From assembly GCA_030613505.1 (NCBI GenBank), contig JAUWLW010000013.1, positions 1 to 61,119 of the forward strand: a stretch of DNA of 61,119 nt, read 5' to 3'. Of the stretch, positions 9,486 through 19,368 are shown piece by piece; the first letter of the stretch is position 1, and every line of letters begins with the position of its first letter. The translations under genes were made by a program, and so were the position numbers. Under the pieces are notes generated by a model. The model did not search any database. It had not been told where the DNA came from and worked only from the letters and a program-made list of their open reading frames with translations. The stretch comes from Candidatus Zixiibacteriota bacterium. Its GTDB lineage: Bacteria; RBG-13-66-14; B26-G2; WVWN01.

Positions 9486-12400
9486 ATGCGTTTACGCACT
9501 ATAGACATTTTCGGCTTTAAATCTTTCCCCCACCGGACCCGCGTCGAGTTCGGCCCGGGCGTCAGCGCCGTCGTGGGGCCGAACGGCTGCGGTAAATCCA
9601 ACGTCGCCGACGCCTTCCGATGGGCGCTGGGCGAGCAATCGGCCAAGGCGTTGCGCGGCGACGTCATGGAGGACCTGATCTTCAACGGCACCGCCGACAC
9701 GCCGCCTCTCTCCATGGCCGAGGTCTCGATCACTTTCGGCGACGTGAGCGGGTACCTTCCGGTCGACGGCGACGAGCTGGTCGTAACGCGCCGTATGTAC
9801 CGTTCCGGCGAGTCGCATTATTTCGTCAACAGACAGCCCGTTCGTTTGAAGGACGTGCGCGACTTGTTCGCGGACACGGGCCTGGGAAAGGCCTCGTACG
9901 CCGTCGTCGAGCAGGGGATGGTGGAGTCGATCGTAAAGGCGAAGGCCGACGAGCGACGGGCGTTTTTCGAGGAGGCCGCCGGTATTCGGGGGTACCGGGT
10001 CAAGCGCGCCGAAGCGATGCGGAAGCTGGAAGACGTCGAAGCCAATATGGAGCGCGTCGACGACTTGTACGCCGAGTACAAGCGGCGGGCGCGGGCGTTG
10101 AAACGTCAGGCCGGCGCCGCGCGGCGGTACCAGGGCCTGGTGGACCGGCTCCGCGAGCTCGACGTCGCTTTCGCCAAACGTGATTACGTCGCCAAAGCGG
10201 AGGAAAAGCGTACCGCCCTGGTCGGCCGCGACGAGTGCGCCGCGGCCAATCGCGAGGCCAAGGGCCGAGCGGCCGCCGCCGCGGCCGAGGTCTCGCGCCT
10301 CGACGCCCAAGTCGCCGCCGGCGAGCTCGAGCTGGAGCGCAAGGAAAAAGACCTTCTCGAACGCCAGCGGGGGTTGAACGAGGCCGAGGCGGCGAAGCAA
10401 CTCGCCGAGGAGAGGCGTCGCGGCGTAGGCCAGGAAGTAGAGCGCCTCGCCGAGGAGCGGGACCAACTCGTCGCGAAACTCCGCGGCGCGGGCGAGGAGG
10501 GCGAGCAGCTGGCCGCCGAGCTCGAGCGCGCTCAACGGCAAATAGCCGACGGCGAAGGGCGCAAAGCGCGCGCCGCGCAGGAGCTCGCGACCGCCCGGTC
10601 GCGGGAGGCCGAGCTCTCGGGCGTTTTGGAAGCGGCGCGCGGCGAGCAGTTGGCGCGGCTCCACGACCGGACCCAGCTCGCCAATCTGCACGCTACGGCC
10701 GCCGCCGCCCGCAAGAGCCTGTCCCAGGAGCTCCGCCGCCTTCGCGCCGAAGCCGGCCGCCAGGCGTCGCTCTTCGACGAGAATTACGCGTCGTTGAATA
10801 ATATTTCGGCCGAATTGGAATCGCTCGGGAGGGAATGGGCCGAGTGCCGGGACGCGGGCCGGGAGTTGGCGAATTCCGAGGAGCGGCTGGCGGGCGAGCA
10901 CGCCGCGGCCGAAGCGGCGGCGGCGGAGCTCGGCAGCGAGCGCGAGAAAGCTCAGTCGCGCCTCCAGTCGCTGGAGGAACTCGCGCGGGGGTTCGAGTCC
11001 TTCGGCGGGGGCGTGGCGGCGCTTTTGGAGGGGGGCGCTCCTTACGGAATAGCCGGCGTCCTGGCGGACGTCCTTGCGGTGCGGGAGGGGTACGAGGCCG
11101 CGGTGGAGCGGGCGCTGGGCTACGCCGCGGCGGCGGTCATGGCCGAAGACCTGGCTACCGCCGCGACCTACGGCCTTCGCCTTAAAGATTCGGGCGCCGG
11201 TCGCGCGGCCTTCGTCGTCCCCGGCGAGGGACGGGCCGCCGCCGCGGACCTGCCGGTGGTAGAGGGCGTGAAAGGCTGGGCGTCGGATTTCGTGGCGGCC
11301 GAAGGGCCGTACGCCGGCGCGGTAAAAGGGCTTTTGGCCGGCGTCGTCGTAGTCGACGACCTGGCGGCGCTCGAGGCGGTGTCCGAAGTTTCGCCCGGGA
11401 CGCCGGCGGTAACCGTCGCCGGCGATTGGTGGGACGGCCGCGCGACGTTGCTCGCCGGCGCGCCTGTGGAGGTCGGCGCGACCATTTTGGGTCGCCGCGC
11501 CGAAATCGAGAGGCTTGCCGCGGCCGTCGCCGACCTCGACTCGAGGCTGGAAGCGGCCCGCCGCGAGGCGGCGCGTTTGGGGGCGGCGCGCGAAGAGCTC
11601 GTCCGCCGCAAACAAGAGAACGCGGCGCGCCTGGCCCGATTGGACGCGGCGCGCGGAAACGTGGAGGGCGCGTTGGCGCGCGCCCGCGACGAGGGCCGCG
11701 TCCTGGAGGAGAACCGCGGCGTACTGGTTGCGGAAATAGGGCAGGTCGAAGCTCGCCTCGCGGAGGCCTTCGGCGACGAGGAGCGCCTGGGCGGCCAGCT
11801 CGACGCCACCGCCCGCGCCTGCGAGGAGGCCGGCGAGGCGGTAGAGAAGACGGAGGGACAGCTGCGGGCCGTCCGCGGCGGCGTCGCCGAGAACGAAAAG
11901 GAGGCGGCGGCGGCGCGCGAGGAAGTCGCGACGTTGCGGGAGAAATCGCGCGGGCTGGCGAGCGAGCGCGGACGCCTCGAGCAGTTGAAGGAGGAGGGCG
12001 GGGCCAGGCTGGAGGCGCTGGCCGCGGCGTCCGAGCGGAAGGCCGCGGAGGCGGCCGAGCTCGCCGCGGAGGTAGAAGAGTGCGACGCCGAGATAGTGGA
12101 ACGCGCGGCCGCTTTCAGCAACGTGGAGCGCGCCGTCGAGGAAGCCCGTCTAATCCGGACGGAACTCGTAGGCCGGCGGCGGGAGGCGGAGGAGGCGCGG
12201 GCTACCGGGGAGGCCGCGGCGGTGGAAGTGGCGGACGCCGTGAAGGAGAGGGAAATAGAAGTCGCCTCGCTGGTGGGCGAGTTGAGCGCGCTCGAGGAGG
12301 CGGTCGCGGCCAAGCATACCGTCCGGCTTAGCGCGCTGGCCGCGGACGAGTACGAGCTTGAGGGCGACGTCTCGGCGGCGGAGGTGGAGAGGGAAGAGCT

Positions 12401-13061
12401 GGCCAAACGGCTCGGCAAGATGGGCGAAATCAACTTCCTCGCGGCGCGCGAGTACGACGAGCTGGCCGCGACGCTGGCCGAGCTGGAGGAACAGCGGGCC
12501 GACCTCGCGCGCGCCCGCGCCGACCTCGACGAGGGCATAGCGAGGATCGACGCCCACAGCCGCGAGAAGTTCGTCGCCACCTTCGAGCTCGTCCGCGAGG
12601 AGTTCCAACGGATTTTCCGCGAGGCCTTCGGCGGCGGCCAGGCCGACCTTAAGCTGCAAGCGGGCGCGGACCCTCTCGACGCCGGTATATACGTCTACGC
12701 CCAGCCGCCGGGCAAGAAGATGGAACACCTCTCGCTGCTGTCGGGAGGCGAGAAAGCCCTCGCGGCCATCGCGCTTATATTCGCCCTCTTCAACGCGCGG
12801 CCCGCGCCGTTCGCCATCCTCGACGAGGTCGACGCGCCGCTCGACGAAAACAATATCGGCCGGTTCCTCAAGATATTGGCCCGGTACCGCGACGCCGTCC
12901 AATTCATGGTCATCACTCACGCCCGCCGCACGATGGAGGAATCCGACGCCATTTACGGCGTTACGATGGAACGGCGGGGTATATCGAAAGTGTTATCTTT
13001 GAAGATGCAAGAAGTACCTCTGGAATTTATGGAGGTCGCGGCGGCGACGCCGCCGGGTTAA
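9486..13061 (+). CDS. smc: chromosome segregation SMC ATPase
   Basis: A 1191-residue condensin core subunit that forms a homodimer and organises and segregates the chromosome. The N-terminal half-ATPase carries Walker A GPNGCGKS at 31-38. Two long Ala/Glu/Arg-rich coiled coils flank a glycine-rich hinge around 490-660. The C-terminal half carries the signature LSGGEK and Walker B with AILDEVDAPLDE. Length is typical. No ScpA or ScpB gene is in this window. The coiled-coil codons give very long open frames on the opposite strand, which are not genes. Start: ATG with GGGAAGG upstream. Confidence 0.98.
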   Translation: MRLRTIDIFGFKSFPHRTRVEFGPGVSAVVGPNGCGKSNVADAFRWALGEQSAKALRGDVMEDLIFNGTADTPPLSMAEVSITFGDVSGYLPVDGDELVVTRRMYRSGESHYFVNRQPVRLKDVRDLFADTGLGKASYAVVEQGMVESIVKAKADERRAFFEEAAGIRGYRVKRAEAMRKLEDVEANMERVDDLYAEYKRRARALKRQAGAARRYQGLVDRLRELDVAFAKRDYVAKAEEKRTALVGRDECAAANREAKGRAAAAAAEVSRLDAQVAAGELELERKEKDLLERQRGLNEAEAAKQLAEERRRGVGQEVERLAEERDQLVAKLRGAGEEGEQLAAELERAQRQIADGEGRKARAAQELATARSREAELSGVLEAARGEQLARLHDRTQLANLHATAAAARKSLSQELRRLRAEAGRQASLFDENYASLNNISAELESLGREWAECRDAGRELANSEERLAGEHAAAEAAAAELGSEREKAQSRLQSLEELARGFESFGGGVAALLEGGAPYGIAGVLADVLAVREGYEAAVERALGYAAAAVMAEDLATAATYGLRLKDSGAGRAAFVVPGEGRAAAADLPVVEGVKGWASDFVAAEGPYAGAVKGLLAGVVVVDDLAALEAVSEVSPGTPAVTVAGDWWDGRATLLAGAPVEVGATILGRRAEIERLAAAVADLDSRLEAARREAARLGAAREELVRRKQENAARLARLDAARGNVEGALARARDEGRVLEENRGVLVAEIGQVEARLAEAFGDEERLGGQLDATARACEEAGEAVEKTEGQLRAVRGGVAENEKEAAAAREEVATLREKSRGLASERGRLEQLKEEGGARLEALAAASERKAAEAAELAAEVEECDAEIVERAAAFSNVERAVEEARLIRTELVGRRREAEEARATGEAAAVEVADAVKEREIEVASLVGELSALEEAVAAKHTVRLSALAADEYELEGDVSAAEVEREELAKRLGKMGEINFLAAREYDELAATLAELEEQRADLARARADLDEGIARIDAHSREKFVATFELVREEFQRIFREAFGGGQADLKLQAGADPLDAGIYVYAQPPGKKMEHLSLLSGGEKALAAIALIFALFNARPAPFAILDEVDAPLDENNIGRFLKILARYRDAVQFMVITHARRTMEESDAIYGVTMERRGISKVLSLKMQEVPLEFMEVAAATPPG

Positions 13062-13062
13062 G

Positions 13063-13079
13063 ACCGGGGCTCCGGTTTT
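13063..13079 (+). terminator. short intrinsic terminator after smc
   Basis: ACCGG-GGCT-CCGGT stem-loop followed by TTT, immediately after the smc stop. A second GC-rich hairpin without a T-run follows near 13091-13112. Confidence 0.55.
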
Positions 13080-13134
13080 CCCTTAGGCGCGGGCGGCCTC
13101 GGCGAGGCCGCCTTCGCGTCGGACGTTCGCTTTA

Positions 13135-13163
13135 TTGACTCTATTACTCTTTATTGATATATT
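13135..13163 (+). promoter_or_regulatory. promoter placing the transcription start at the GTG start codon
   Basis: TTGACT (13135-13140), 17 bp, TATATT (13158-13163). Transcription would start about 7-9 bases later, at or just before the GTG at 13172. That gene would then have a leaderless or nearly leaderless mRNA. Confidence 0.6.
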
Positions 13164-13171
13164 CTTACGCT

Positions 13172-13945
13172 GTGCTGGCCGACGAGCGAAAAACCTACGG
13201 CGTTTGCCCCCGGCACGCCGGCCGGCCGGCCATAGCGGCTTGTCCCCGCTGCGGCCGGTATATGTGCGCGCTGTGCGTCAGCGGCGGCGCTGAGGTCTCG
13301 GGCCAACTCGTCTGCCGGGAGTGCGTGGAGGCGCTCTCGGCCAAGAACGGCTTGCGCCGGGAAGTGTCTTGGGAAAACCGCGGCGGGATGTCGTACGCGC
13401 GCGCATTTTTCGCCACCTGGCGAGACGTCATCTTCGCGCCGCGCGCGTTCTTCGCCGGCCTCGCGCCCGACGGCGGCCTATTCAAGCCGTTGATCTTCGC
13501 GGCGATTTGCTTGGCTATCGGCCTGGTGGGGAGTTTATGGGGAATAGGCGAGGCCGCGAGCGCGATCGTCGGGCCTTCCGGCGCGGCGCTGGTCGCGGCT
13601 ATGGCGCTGGTGCTGGCCCCGGCGACCTATATCCTGTCGTTCGTAGTAACGGTGGGGTTCCTCCACCTGCTGGCGCGGGGCTTGGGGGGTCGCGCGGCCG
13701 TACGCGGTACTACCCGGGCCGCGGCCTACGCTCAGGCCGCTACGGTGGCTGAGATTATCCCGGCCGTGGGCGGTATTCTCGCGTTCGTCTTGCGCCTTTC
13801 GCTCTACGGATGGGGCGTGTCGGCGGTGCACGGTTTTTCGCTCAAGAAGGCCATAGCGTTTTATGTTATCGTATTGGTTACTGCGGCGGGGTTCATTTAT
13901 TTCGGCGTAAGGCTGCTGACGCCGTTCCTACCGCCGGGCGTTTAA
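13172..13945 (+). CDS. Yip1-family membrane protein with N-terminal zinc-binding motif
   Basis: About 257 residues from the GTG at 13172. A TTG 18 bases earlier overlaps the -10 box region and is less likely. The N-terminus (residues about 12-55) holds paired Cys/His (CPRHAG, CPRC, CALC, CREC), as in B-box-like zinc ribbons. Residues about 80-257 hold five hydrophobic helices of Yip1 type, with the typical RAFF segment before the first helix. Bacterial Yip1 proteins have no settled function. No ribosome-binding site is visible, and the promoter position suggests leaderless translation. It is followed closely by the lipoprotein gene. Confidence 0.75.
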   Translation: MLADERKTYGVCPRHAGRPAIAACPRCGRYMCALCVSGGAEVSGQLVCRECVEALSAKNGLRREVSWENRGGMSYARAFFATWRDVIFAPRAFFAGLAPDGGLFKPLIFAAICLAIGLVGSLWGIGEAASAIVGPSGAALVAAMALVLAPATYILSFVVTVGFLHLLARGLGGRAAVRGTTRAAAYAQAATVAEIIPAVGGILAFVLRLSLYGWGVSAVHGFSLKKAIAFYVIVLVTAAGFIYFGVRLLTPFLPPGV

Positions 13946-13972
13946 ACTTTAATAGGCAGGCTGGTAGGCGAA

Positions 13973-14800
13973 GTGAAAAAGGCACCTCTGTTTATTATTA
14001 TGTCGGCGCTGGCTTTGGCGGGTTGCGCCGGCGACAAGAAAGAGGCCGAGGCCGAAGCGGGTACCGCCGCTGAGGGGTTGGCGGCCGGTTCGTTCGCGGT
14101 GGTGGGGCCGGAGGATAGGCTCTTGCCCGCCGGCGTAGCCGTCTACCGCGCGGGCGAACACGACGAGCCGCTGTGGGAAGGCCTGGCCGGCGAGGAGTAC
14201 GAGCTCGAGCCGGGCGAGTACGACGTCCTGGTCGAATATTTCGGCCAGGAGTATTGGCGGCGCGGCGTGGAGCTCGCGGGCGGCGAGGAGACCTTCAAAC
14301 TGCCGATGGGTACGCTCGCCGTCGAGGTGCGCTCGAGCCGCGGCGACCGGCTGGAGGGGGTCGTAGCGATATACCCCGCGGCCCGGGCGGAAGGGCCGCT
14401 GGTTATGGAGGGCGAGACCTTCGAGGACCTCGCCGTCTTGGCCGGTGCGTACGACGTGCGGGTCACGGTTCAGGGGAGGGAACGTTGGCTGCGCGGCGTG
14501 TCGGTGGAGGGGGGCGACTACGAAGAACGGACGTTGCTCGAGCCGGTGGGTTATCTCCGCGTGGAGGTCGTGGACCAGCGAGGCGAGCCGCTCGAGGCGG
14601 AGGTATGGGTTTACGGGCCGGCGTCGGCGCGGGTGCCGGTCGTCACCGGGAAAAGCGATAGGCCGTTGGCGTTGTTGCCCGGCCGTTACGGCGTAGCGGT
14701 CCGTTGGGCCGGCACGCGGGACTTTTCGGCCGGCGTGGCCGTAATCAAGAATCAGACGACGGTGGAGAGATTCACTTTCTGGAGAAGTGAGGCTTCGTGA
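13973..14800 (+). CDS. lipoprotein with repeated PEGA-like beta domains
   Basis: A 275-residue lipoprotein starting at GTG, with lipobox ALAGC. After a Glu/Ala linker come three or four similar segments of about 60-70 residues. Each combines a GEYDV-type strand with an RRGV or LRGV strand (for example GEYDVLVEYFG, GAYDVRVTVQG and GRYGVAVRWAG). These resemble PEGA or carboxypeptidase-regulatory-like beta sandwiches that present surfaces at the envelope. The stop codon overlaps the start of the TPR-CapA gene, so the two are co-translated. Exact function unknown. Confidence 0.7.
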   Translation: MKKAPLFIIMSALALAGCAGDKKEAEAEAGTAAEGLAAGSFAVVGPEDRLLPAGVAVYRAGEHDEPLWEGLAGEEYELEPGEYDVLVEYFGQEYWRRGVELAGGEETFKLPMGTLAVEVRSSRGDRLEGVVAIYPAARAEGPLVMEGETFEDLAVLAGAYDVRVTVQGRERWLRGVSVEGGDYEERTLLEPVGYLRVEVVDQRGEPLEAEVWVYGPASARVPVVTGKSDRPLALLPGRYGVAVRWAGTRDFSAGVAVIKNQTTVERFTFWRSEAS

Positions 14801-16422
14801 TGGTCAATAGGACGGCTCGGCGTGCTCTCGACAAGAGGATGCGCAACATAAAAGTTGGGGTCTACACCTTACTTCTGGTGGCGGCGCTGGTAGCGGCGCT
14901 CGTGGTCTCGACGGTTGCGTTACCGCCCCAGATCGCCGCTTGGCGTTCGCGGCGCTCGACGGACGAGGCCCGGGCGCTCGTGGCCAAGAACAAGGTCTTC
15001 GAGGCCATGGCCTTATTGGAATATGCCGTCGCGCTCGACCCGGGCAATGAGCTCGCCCATTTCAACCTCGGCGTTTTGGAGCTGGCGGTCAACGGCGACG
15101 CCGCCGCGGCCTCCGACCGGTTCAGGCGCGCGGCGGAAGCCGACCCCGATTTCGCCCGGGCGTACTATAACCTCGGCGTAGTCCAGTTGTTTTATCTCCA
15201 CAAGCCGCGCGTCGCCGCGGATAGCTTCAAGAGGGCGGTGGAGCTGGAGGGCGATTACGCGGCCGGATACGCCGGGTTGGGCCTGGCGTACGAGGCTTTG
15301 GGCGAATACGGCGCCGCCCGCGACGCGTACGAGCGCTACTTGGCGACGAGCCCGGACGGGCCGTGGGTCGACCTGGTCGAGCAGCACAAGCGCGCCATCG
15401 GCGGCCTCCCCGCCGTGGACGGCCTCGCCGCGAGGATGCGGGGCGAAGAGGACGTATTCGAGATAGTCGCGGTCGGCGACATGAGTCTGGCGCGGGGGGT
15501 CAACGTGGACTTCTATACCGGCCGGTCCGAGAGCCCGCTCCGGCACGTGGCGCCTCTTATAGGCCGCGCCCGGATAGCGTTCGGGAACCTCGAGTCGCCC
15601 CTCACCAAACGCGCCAAACGCATACCGACGAAGGGGCCCCGCGGCGGCTCGATATATCTGAAGGGCAATCCGGACTACGCATTTATTTTAACCGAAGCCG
15701 GCTTCGACGTGTTGTCGCTCGCCAACAATCACATCATGGACTACGGCGAGCAGGGTCTGTCGGACACCATATATTACCTCGAGCAGGAGGGGATAAAGCA
15801 CGCCGGCGCCGGGCCTAACCTCGCCGCAGCGCTCGAGCCCGCCGATATTGACGTCGACGGGTACGTCGTGCGGTTCTTGGCCTTCAGCGGCGTCGAGCCG
15901 CGAGAGTACTACGCCGGCGGCGCCAAGGCCGGAACTGCGCCGCTGGACGTGGGTATGATCGTGAGCGCCATAGGCCGTGCCAAGAGAGAGGCCAACCTGG
16001 TAGTGGTGTCGCTCCACTGGGGGGGCGAGTCCATGGCCTATCCCTCCTCGGAGCAGAGGAGGCTCGCCCATAAGTTCGTCGACGCCGGCGCCGACGTTAT
16101 CGTGGGCCACCACCCCCACGTTATCCAGGGCGTCGAGTCGTACGAGGGCGCCGTGATCGCGTATAGCCTGGGCAACTTCCTGTTCGATTCGCGATACCCG
16201 GAGCGGCACTACTCCACGTTATTGGCGATAGAGGTTTCGCGTTCGCGCGGCATACTGGGATTCCGGTTGATTCCCATATACATCGAGGGTGCCGAGCCGG
16301 TGGTTTCGGCCGAGAGGGACGTGGCGGAGTTCCTGGACTTCGCCCTCCTCAGCGGGGCGGGTGAGCAGGTTCGCGTCAAGCCGCCCGAGCCGGGGCGACG
16401 CGGCTCGCCGCCCAAGCCGTAG
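14800..16422 (+). CDS. TPR-CapA (PGA_cap metallophosphoesterase-like) membrane-anchored protein
   Basis: 540 residues from the ATG overlapping the previous stop (TGATG). There is one transmembrane helix at about 20-45, then about four TPR units at 60-200, then a CapA domain at 220-510. The CapA domain has the motifs GDMSLARG, GNLESPLT, LANNHIMDYG, LHWGGE, GHHPHVIQG and YSLGNFLFDS, which are the metal-binding loops of this calcineurin-like fold. CapA relatives act in poly-gamma-glutamate or other envelope polymer metabolism. TPRs at the N-terminus imply a protein partner, plausibly the lipoprotein encoded just upstream. The polymer substrate is unknown. Confidence 0.85.
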   Translation: MVNRTARRALDKRMRNIKVGVYTLLLVAALVAALVVSTVALPPQIAAWRSRRSTDEARALVAKNKVFEAMALLEYAVALDPGNELAHFNLGVLELAVNGDAAAASDRFRRAAEADPDFARAYYNLGVVQLFYLHKPRVAADSFKRAVELEGDYAAGYAGLGLAYEALGEYGAARDAYERYLATSPDGPWVDLVEQHKRAIGGLPAVDGLAARMRGEEDVFEIVAVGDMSLARGVNVDFYTGRSESPLRHVAPLIGRARIAFGNLESPLTKRAKRIPTKGPRGGSIYLKGNPDYAFILTEAGFDVLSLANNHIMDYGEQGLSDTIYYLEQEGIKHAGAGPNLAAALEPADIDVDGYVVRFLAFSGVEPREYYAGGAKAGTAPLDVGMIVSAIGRAKREANLVVVSLHWGGESMAYPSSEQRRLAHKFVDAGADVIVGHHPHVIQGVESYEGAVIAYSLGNFLFDSRYPERHYSTLLAIEVSRSRGILGFRLIPIYIEGAEPVVSAERDVAEFLDFALLSGAGEQVRVKPPEPGRRGSPPKP

Positions 16423-16434
16423 CTGCATTTGGCG

Positions 16435-17277
16435 ATGAAAGTCGAAGTCATAAGGGTAAAGTATTTCAACGAGAGCCGCGAATTCCACGTGCCGGCGGGC
16501 GGTATTCCGGTCGAGGCCGGCGACGTGGTTATCGTCGAGACCGAAGACGGCCTCGATTGCTGCGAGGTGAAGGCTCCCGCCCGCGGATGCCCCCGGCGCG
16601 TTCTCGAGGCGCCCCCGGCCACGGTGCTGCGCAAGGCGACGCCCAACGACTTGGAGTGGCTCGCCACCAAACAGGAGACGGAGGATGCCGCGGCGGACGC
16701 GTGTCGGGAGCTAGCGAACGAGCTCGGCCTCGAGATGAAGTTGGCGTTCGTCAAGATGACTTTCGACGGTGCGAAAGTAATATTCTTTTTTTCGGCCGAC
16801 AAGCGCGTGGATTTCCGGACGCTGGTCCGCGAGCTGGCCAAGAAGTACCGCACCCGCATCGAGATGCGCCAAATAGGCGTGCGCGACAAGGCGAAGCAGC
16901 TGGGAGGGTTGGGGGTTTGCGGCAGGCCGCTGTGCTGCACCGGCTTCCTCGAGAAGTTCGACCCGGTTACGATGAAGATGGCCAAGGAGCAGAACCTCAC
17001 GCTCAGCCCGTCGAAGATATCCGGTTACTGCGGCCGGCTTATGTGCTGCCTGGCGTACGAGAACGAATTTTACCGCAGCGTAAAGGAAGCCTTCCCCGGC
17101 GTGGGGAAGAGGGTATCGACGCCCCAGGGGGAAGGCGAGGTCAAGGCCGTCCTGGCGCTTACCGGCGCGGTAGTGGTCATGCTCGACTCGGGGGCGGCGG
17201 TCAAGGTGAGGTTGGCGGACGTGGGGCCGGCCGCGGCGGTGACGACCGGCGACGCGCCGCCCGGGGCCGAAGGTTAG
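16435..17277 (+). CDS. PSP1-domain protein, RicT/YaaT-like
   Basis: About 280 residues; ATG at 16435 or TTG two codons earlier. The N-terminal half contains the PSP1 domain (VKYFNESREF..VIVETEDG). The C-terminal half has the conserved cysteine clusters GVCGRPLCCTGFL and SGYCGRLMCCLAYE that in the Bacillus RicT family bind iron-sulfur clusters in the RicAFT complex. In Bacteroidota and other relatives the family is linked to gliding or to RNA processing. The gene starts 12 bases after the CapA stop, and AGGAGG for the next gene overlaps its end, so it sits in an operon. Confidence 0.88.
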   Translation: MKVEVIRVKYFNESREFHVPAGGIPVEAGDVVIVETEDGLDCCEVKAPARGCPRRVLEAPPATVLRKATPNDLEWLATKQETEDAAADACRELANELGLEMKLAFVKMTFDGAKVIFFFSADKRVDFRTLVRELAKKYRTRIEMRQIGVRDKAKQLGGLGVCGRPLCCTGFLEKFDPVTMKMAKEQNLTLSPSKISGYCGRLMCCLAYENEFYRSVKEAFPGVGKRVSTPQGEGEVKAVLALTGAVVVMLDSGAAVKVRLADVGPAAAVTTGDAPPGAEG

Positions 17278-17296
17278 TAGGAGGTTGAACGGCGCG

Positions 17297-17953
17297 GTGT
17301 TTCGACGACCGTACGGCTTGCTCGTCGCGGCCGCGTTTTTTTATGGAGCGGCGGCTGCGCCCGCGGCGGCGCCCGCGAAGCTCGCGGCGGCAGCGGGCGT
17401 CTTTCAATACTACGCGTACGACGCCCTACGCGTCAGCTCGCGAGCCGGCCTGGCCGCGGCGTTGGCGTACGCGTACGAGCGCGACGCGTTCGGCCTGGCG
17501 GCGGAAGTGCGTTACCGCCGGTACGAGGACGGCGATAAATACGAAGCGGGCGCCGAATTCCGGGCGCGTTGTTATTTCCACCCGGCACCGGCCAGGCCGT
17601 ACGTAGCGCCGACGGCGGGTTTTTGGCTCCCGGGGGACGGCGCGCAAACGTATAAGGTAGTCGGCGTAGGCGCCCGGGCGGGAGGCGTATTATCCCCCGA
17701 CGGCGTGCCGTTAACGTTGGACGTCTTCGCCGCCTACCGCGGCCGGTTCAACGTCGACCGCGACGAGCGGCGGCCTGCCTTCTCGTCGGAGCTGGTCGCG
17801 GGCGCCACGTGCGATTGGTTCGTGACGGCCCATTTCGGTTTGCACGCCGAGGGCAGCGTGCTGTGGCCCGGCTTCTTCGCCGAGAAGCACGAGCCGGCGT
17901 ACGGCCCGGGTGTGGCGCCCTTTGTCCTCCTCGGCCCGGCGTTCAGTTTTTAG
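17297..17953 (+). CDS. secreted outer-membrane beta-barrel-like protein
   Basis: About 218 residues from the GTG at 17297. AGGAGG at 17279-17284 lies 12 bases upstream; a TTG at 17285 abuts the ribosome site and is unlikely. It has an N-terminal signal peptide with an Ala-rich end. The body has alternating Tyr/Ala/Gly strands and the C-terminal residue is Phe (GPAFSF), typical of outer-membrane barrels. It is last in the run from 13973. No named family is recognised. Confidence 0.65.
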   Translation: MFRRPYGLLVAAAFFYGAAAAPAAAPAKLAAAAGVFQYYAYDALRVSSRAGLAAALAYAYERDAFGLAAEVRYRRYEDGDKYEAGAEFRARCYFHPAPARPYVAPTAGFWLPGDGAQTYKVVGVGARAGGVLSPDGVPLTLDVFAAYRGRFNVDRDERRPAFSSELVAGATCDWFVTAHFGLHAEGSVLWPGFFAEKHEPAYGPGVAPFVLLGPAFSF

Positions 17954-17964
17954 AGCTATTTGCC

Positions 17965-17994
17965 TTTACCGCGGCGTCGTTTTTGTATTATAAT
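17965..17994 (+). promoter_or_regulatory. promoter of the slipin gene
   Basis: TTTACC (17965-17970), 18 bp, TATAAT (17989-17994). The leader that follows contains C7-A-C5 (18011-18023) before the GGGAGG ribosome site. Confidence 0.6.
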
Positions 17995-18039
17995 CCACTC
18001 TCAAATATCGCCCCCCCACCCCCAACGGGAGGTTCAAAT

Positions 18040-18825
18040 ATGGAAATCTTAGGTTGTATCGGCACGCCCGTAATAATCGCTGCGATAATTATAATTTTCA
18101 TCCTCGCCAGCGCGATACGGATTCTGCGCGAGTACGAACGCGGCGTCATCTTCCGCTTGGGCCGGCTGGTCGGCGCCAAGGGGCCCGGCCTCATAATCCT
18201 CATCCCCATCGTGGACCGGATGGTGCGGGTCGACCTCCGGACCATAGCCCACGACGTGCCGCCGCAGGACATTATCACCAAGGACAACGTCTCGCTCAAG
18301 GTCAACGCCGTCGTCTATTTCCGCGTAATGGACCCCAACAACGCCGTCGTCGAGGTCGAGGATTACTACTTCGCGACCAGCCAGCTGGCGCAGACGACGC
18401 TGCGGTCCATCCTGGGCCAGTCCGAGCTGGACGATATCCTGATCCACCGCGAGAAGATAAACAAGAGCCTGCAGCTCATTCTGGACCAGGCCACCGACCC
18501 CTGGGGCATCAAGGTCTCCATGGTCGAGGTCAAACACGTCGACCTGCCCATCGAGATGCAGCGGGCGATGGCCCGCCAGGCGGAAGCGGAACGCGAGCGC
18601 CGCGCCAAAGTCATCAACGCCGAGGGCGAGTTCCAGGCGGCCGAGAGGCTTACCGAAGCCGCGACCATCATCCAGAAAGCGCCGGCCGCGCTGCAGCTGC
18701 GATTCTTGCAGACTTTGAAAGAAGTCGCCGCGGAGAACAACTCGACGACGCTGTTCCCGGTTCCCATCGACCTCTTCCGGCCTTTCATCGAAGCGTTCGA
18801 CAAGGGCAAGGGCTCGAAGAAGTAG
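18040..18825 (+). CDS. slipin/stomatin-like SPFH (band 7) membrane protein
   Basis: 261 residues starting at the ATG after GGGAGGTTCAAAT; the longer upstream open frame belongs to the preceding gene region. One N-terminal membrane helix (about 7-27) is followed by the SPFH domain with [12 protein letters not shown] and GPGLIILIP, then a helical Ala/Glu-rich tail ([18 protein letters not shown]). This is the p-stomatin pattern. Slipins oligomerise and organise membrane microdomains. They are often paired with NfeD, but no NfeD gene is adjacent here. Confidence 0.92.
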   Translation: MEILGCIGTPVIIAAIIIIFILASAIRILREYERGVIFRLGRLVGAKGPGLIILIPIVDRMVRVDLRTIAHDVPPQDIITKDNVSLKVNAVVYFRVMDPNNAVVEVEDYYFATSQLAQTTLRSILGQSELDDILIHREKINKSLQLILDQATDPWGIKVSMVEVKHVDLPIEMQRAMARQAEAERERRAKVINAEGEFQAAERLTEAATIIQKAPAALQLRFLQTLKEVAAENNSTTLFPVPIDLFRPFIEAFDKGKGSKK

Positions 18826-18888
18826 GCAAGGCGGGTACGTGTCCGTAGGCTCGAGGCCGCGCGGCGGTCTCGAGGCGTGACGATCGAA

Positions 18889-19359
18889 ATGCTGCGAACC
18901 GCGTTTTTACGATGCCGATGGCCGGCGGCCGTCGCGTTGGCGCTGGCGGTTGCCGGCTGCGGGACCGTCGCCAAACGCAAAGCGCTCAAGGATTGCGAGT
19001 TCGACCTGGTCGACGTCGAAGTCAAGGGCGTATCGCTCTCCGACGTCGACCTGCTGCTCGAGCTTTCGGTCTACAATCCCAACGACGTCGAAGTCATCGT
19101 CGACCGCTTTTCCTACGAGCTGTGGAGCGACAAGAACGCCGTCGCCGAGGGGTGGCATCGGCGCCAGGAAAAGGTCCCGCCGGGCGAGACCAGGGTAATA
19201 GCGTTCACCATGAAGACGCCGCTTAAGAACCTGGGCAAGGGCGTCTTAAACCAAATAATGAATAGGGGCGGCGTAACGTATACTCTCCAGGCGACCGTTT
19301 ACCTGGATACCTTCTTCGGCGAATTGAAGGTACCGGTAACGGTCCGCAAGAAATATTGA
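18889..19359 (+). CDS. LEA14/WHy-domain lipoprotein
   Basis: About 156 residues (ATG at 18889; an in-frame GTG lies at 18877). Signal peptide with lipobox AVAGC, then a single LEA type 2 (WHy) beta-sandwich with the family sequence LSVYNPNDVEVIVDRFSYEL and a C-terminal strand ending VPVTVRKKY. Such proteins are envelope or stress-linked, without a known ligand. It lies 9 bases before the M16 protease gene, implying co-expression. Confidence 0.8.
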   Translation: MLRTAFLRCRWPAAVALALAVAGCGTVAKRKALKDCEFDLVDVEVKGVSLSDVDLLLELSVYNPNDVEVIVDRFSYELWSDKNAVAEGWHRRQEKVPPGETRVIAFTMKTPLKNLGKGVLNQIMNRGGVTYTLQATVYLDTFFGELKVPVTVRKKY

Positions 19360-19368
19360 GGTAACTAA

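Noticed and set aside
9492-11615. Very long minus-strand open frame opposite smc, and many similar long antisense frames elsewhere
   Set aside because: They are opposite confidently identified genes, are Arg/Gly/Ala-rich without motifs, and result from GC-rich codon bias.
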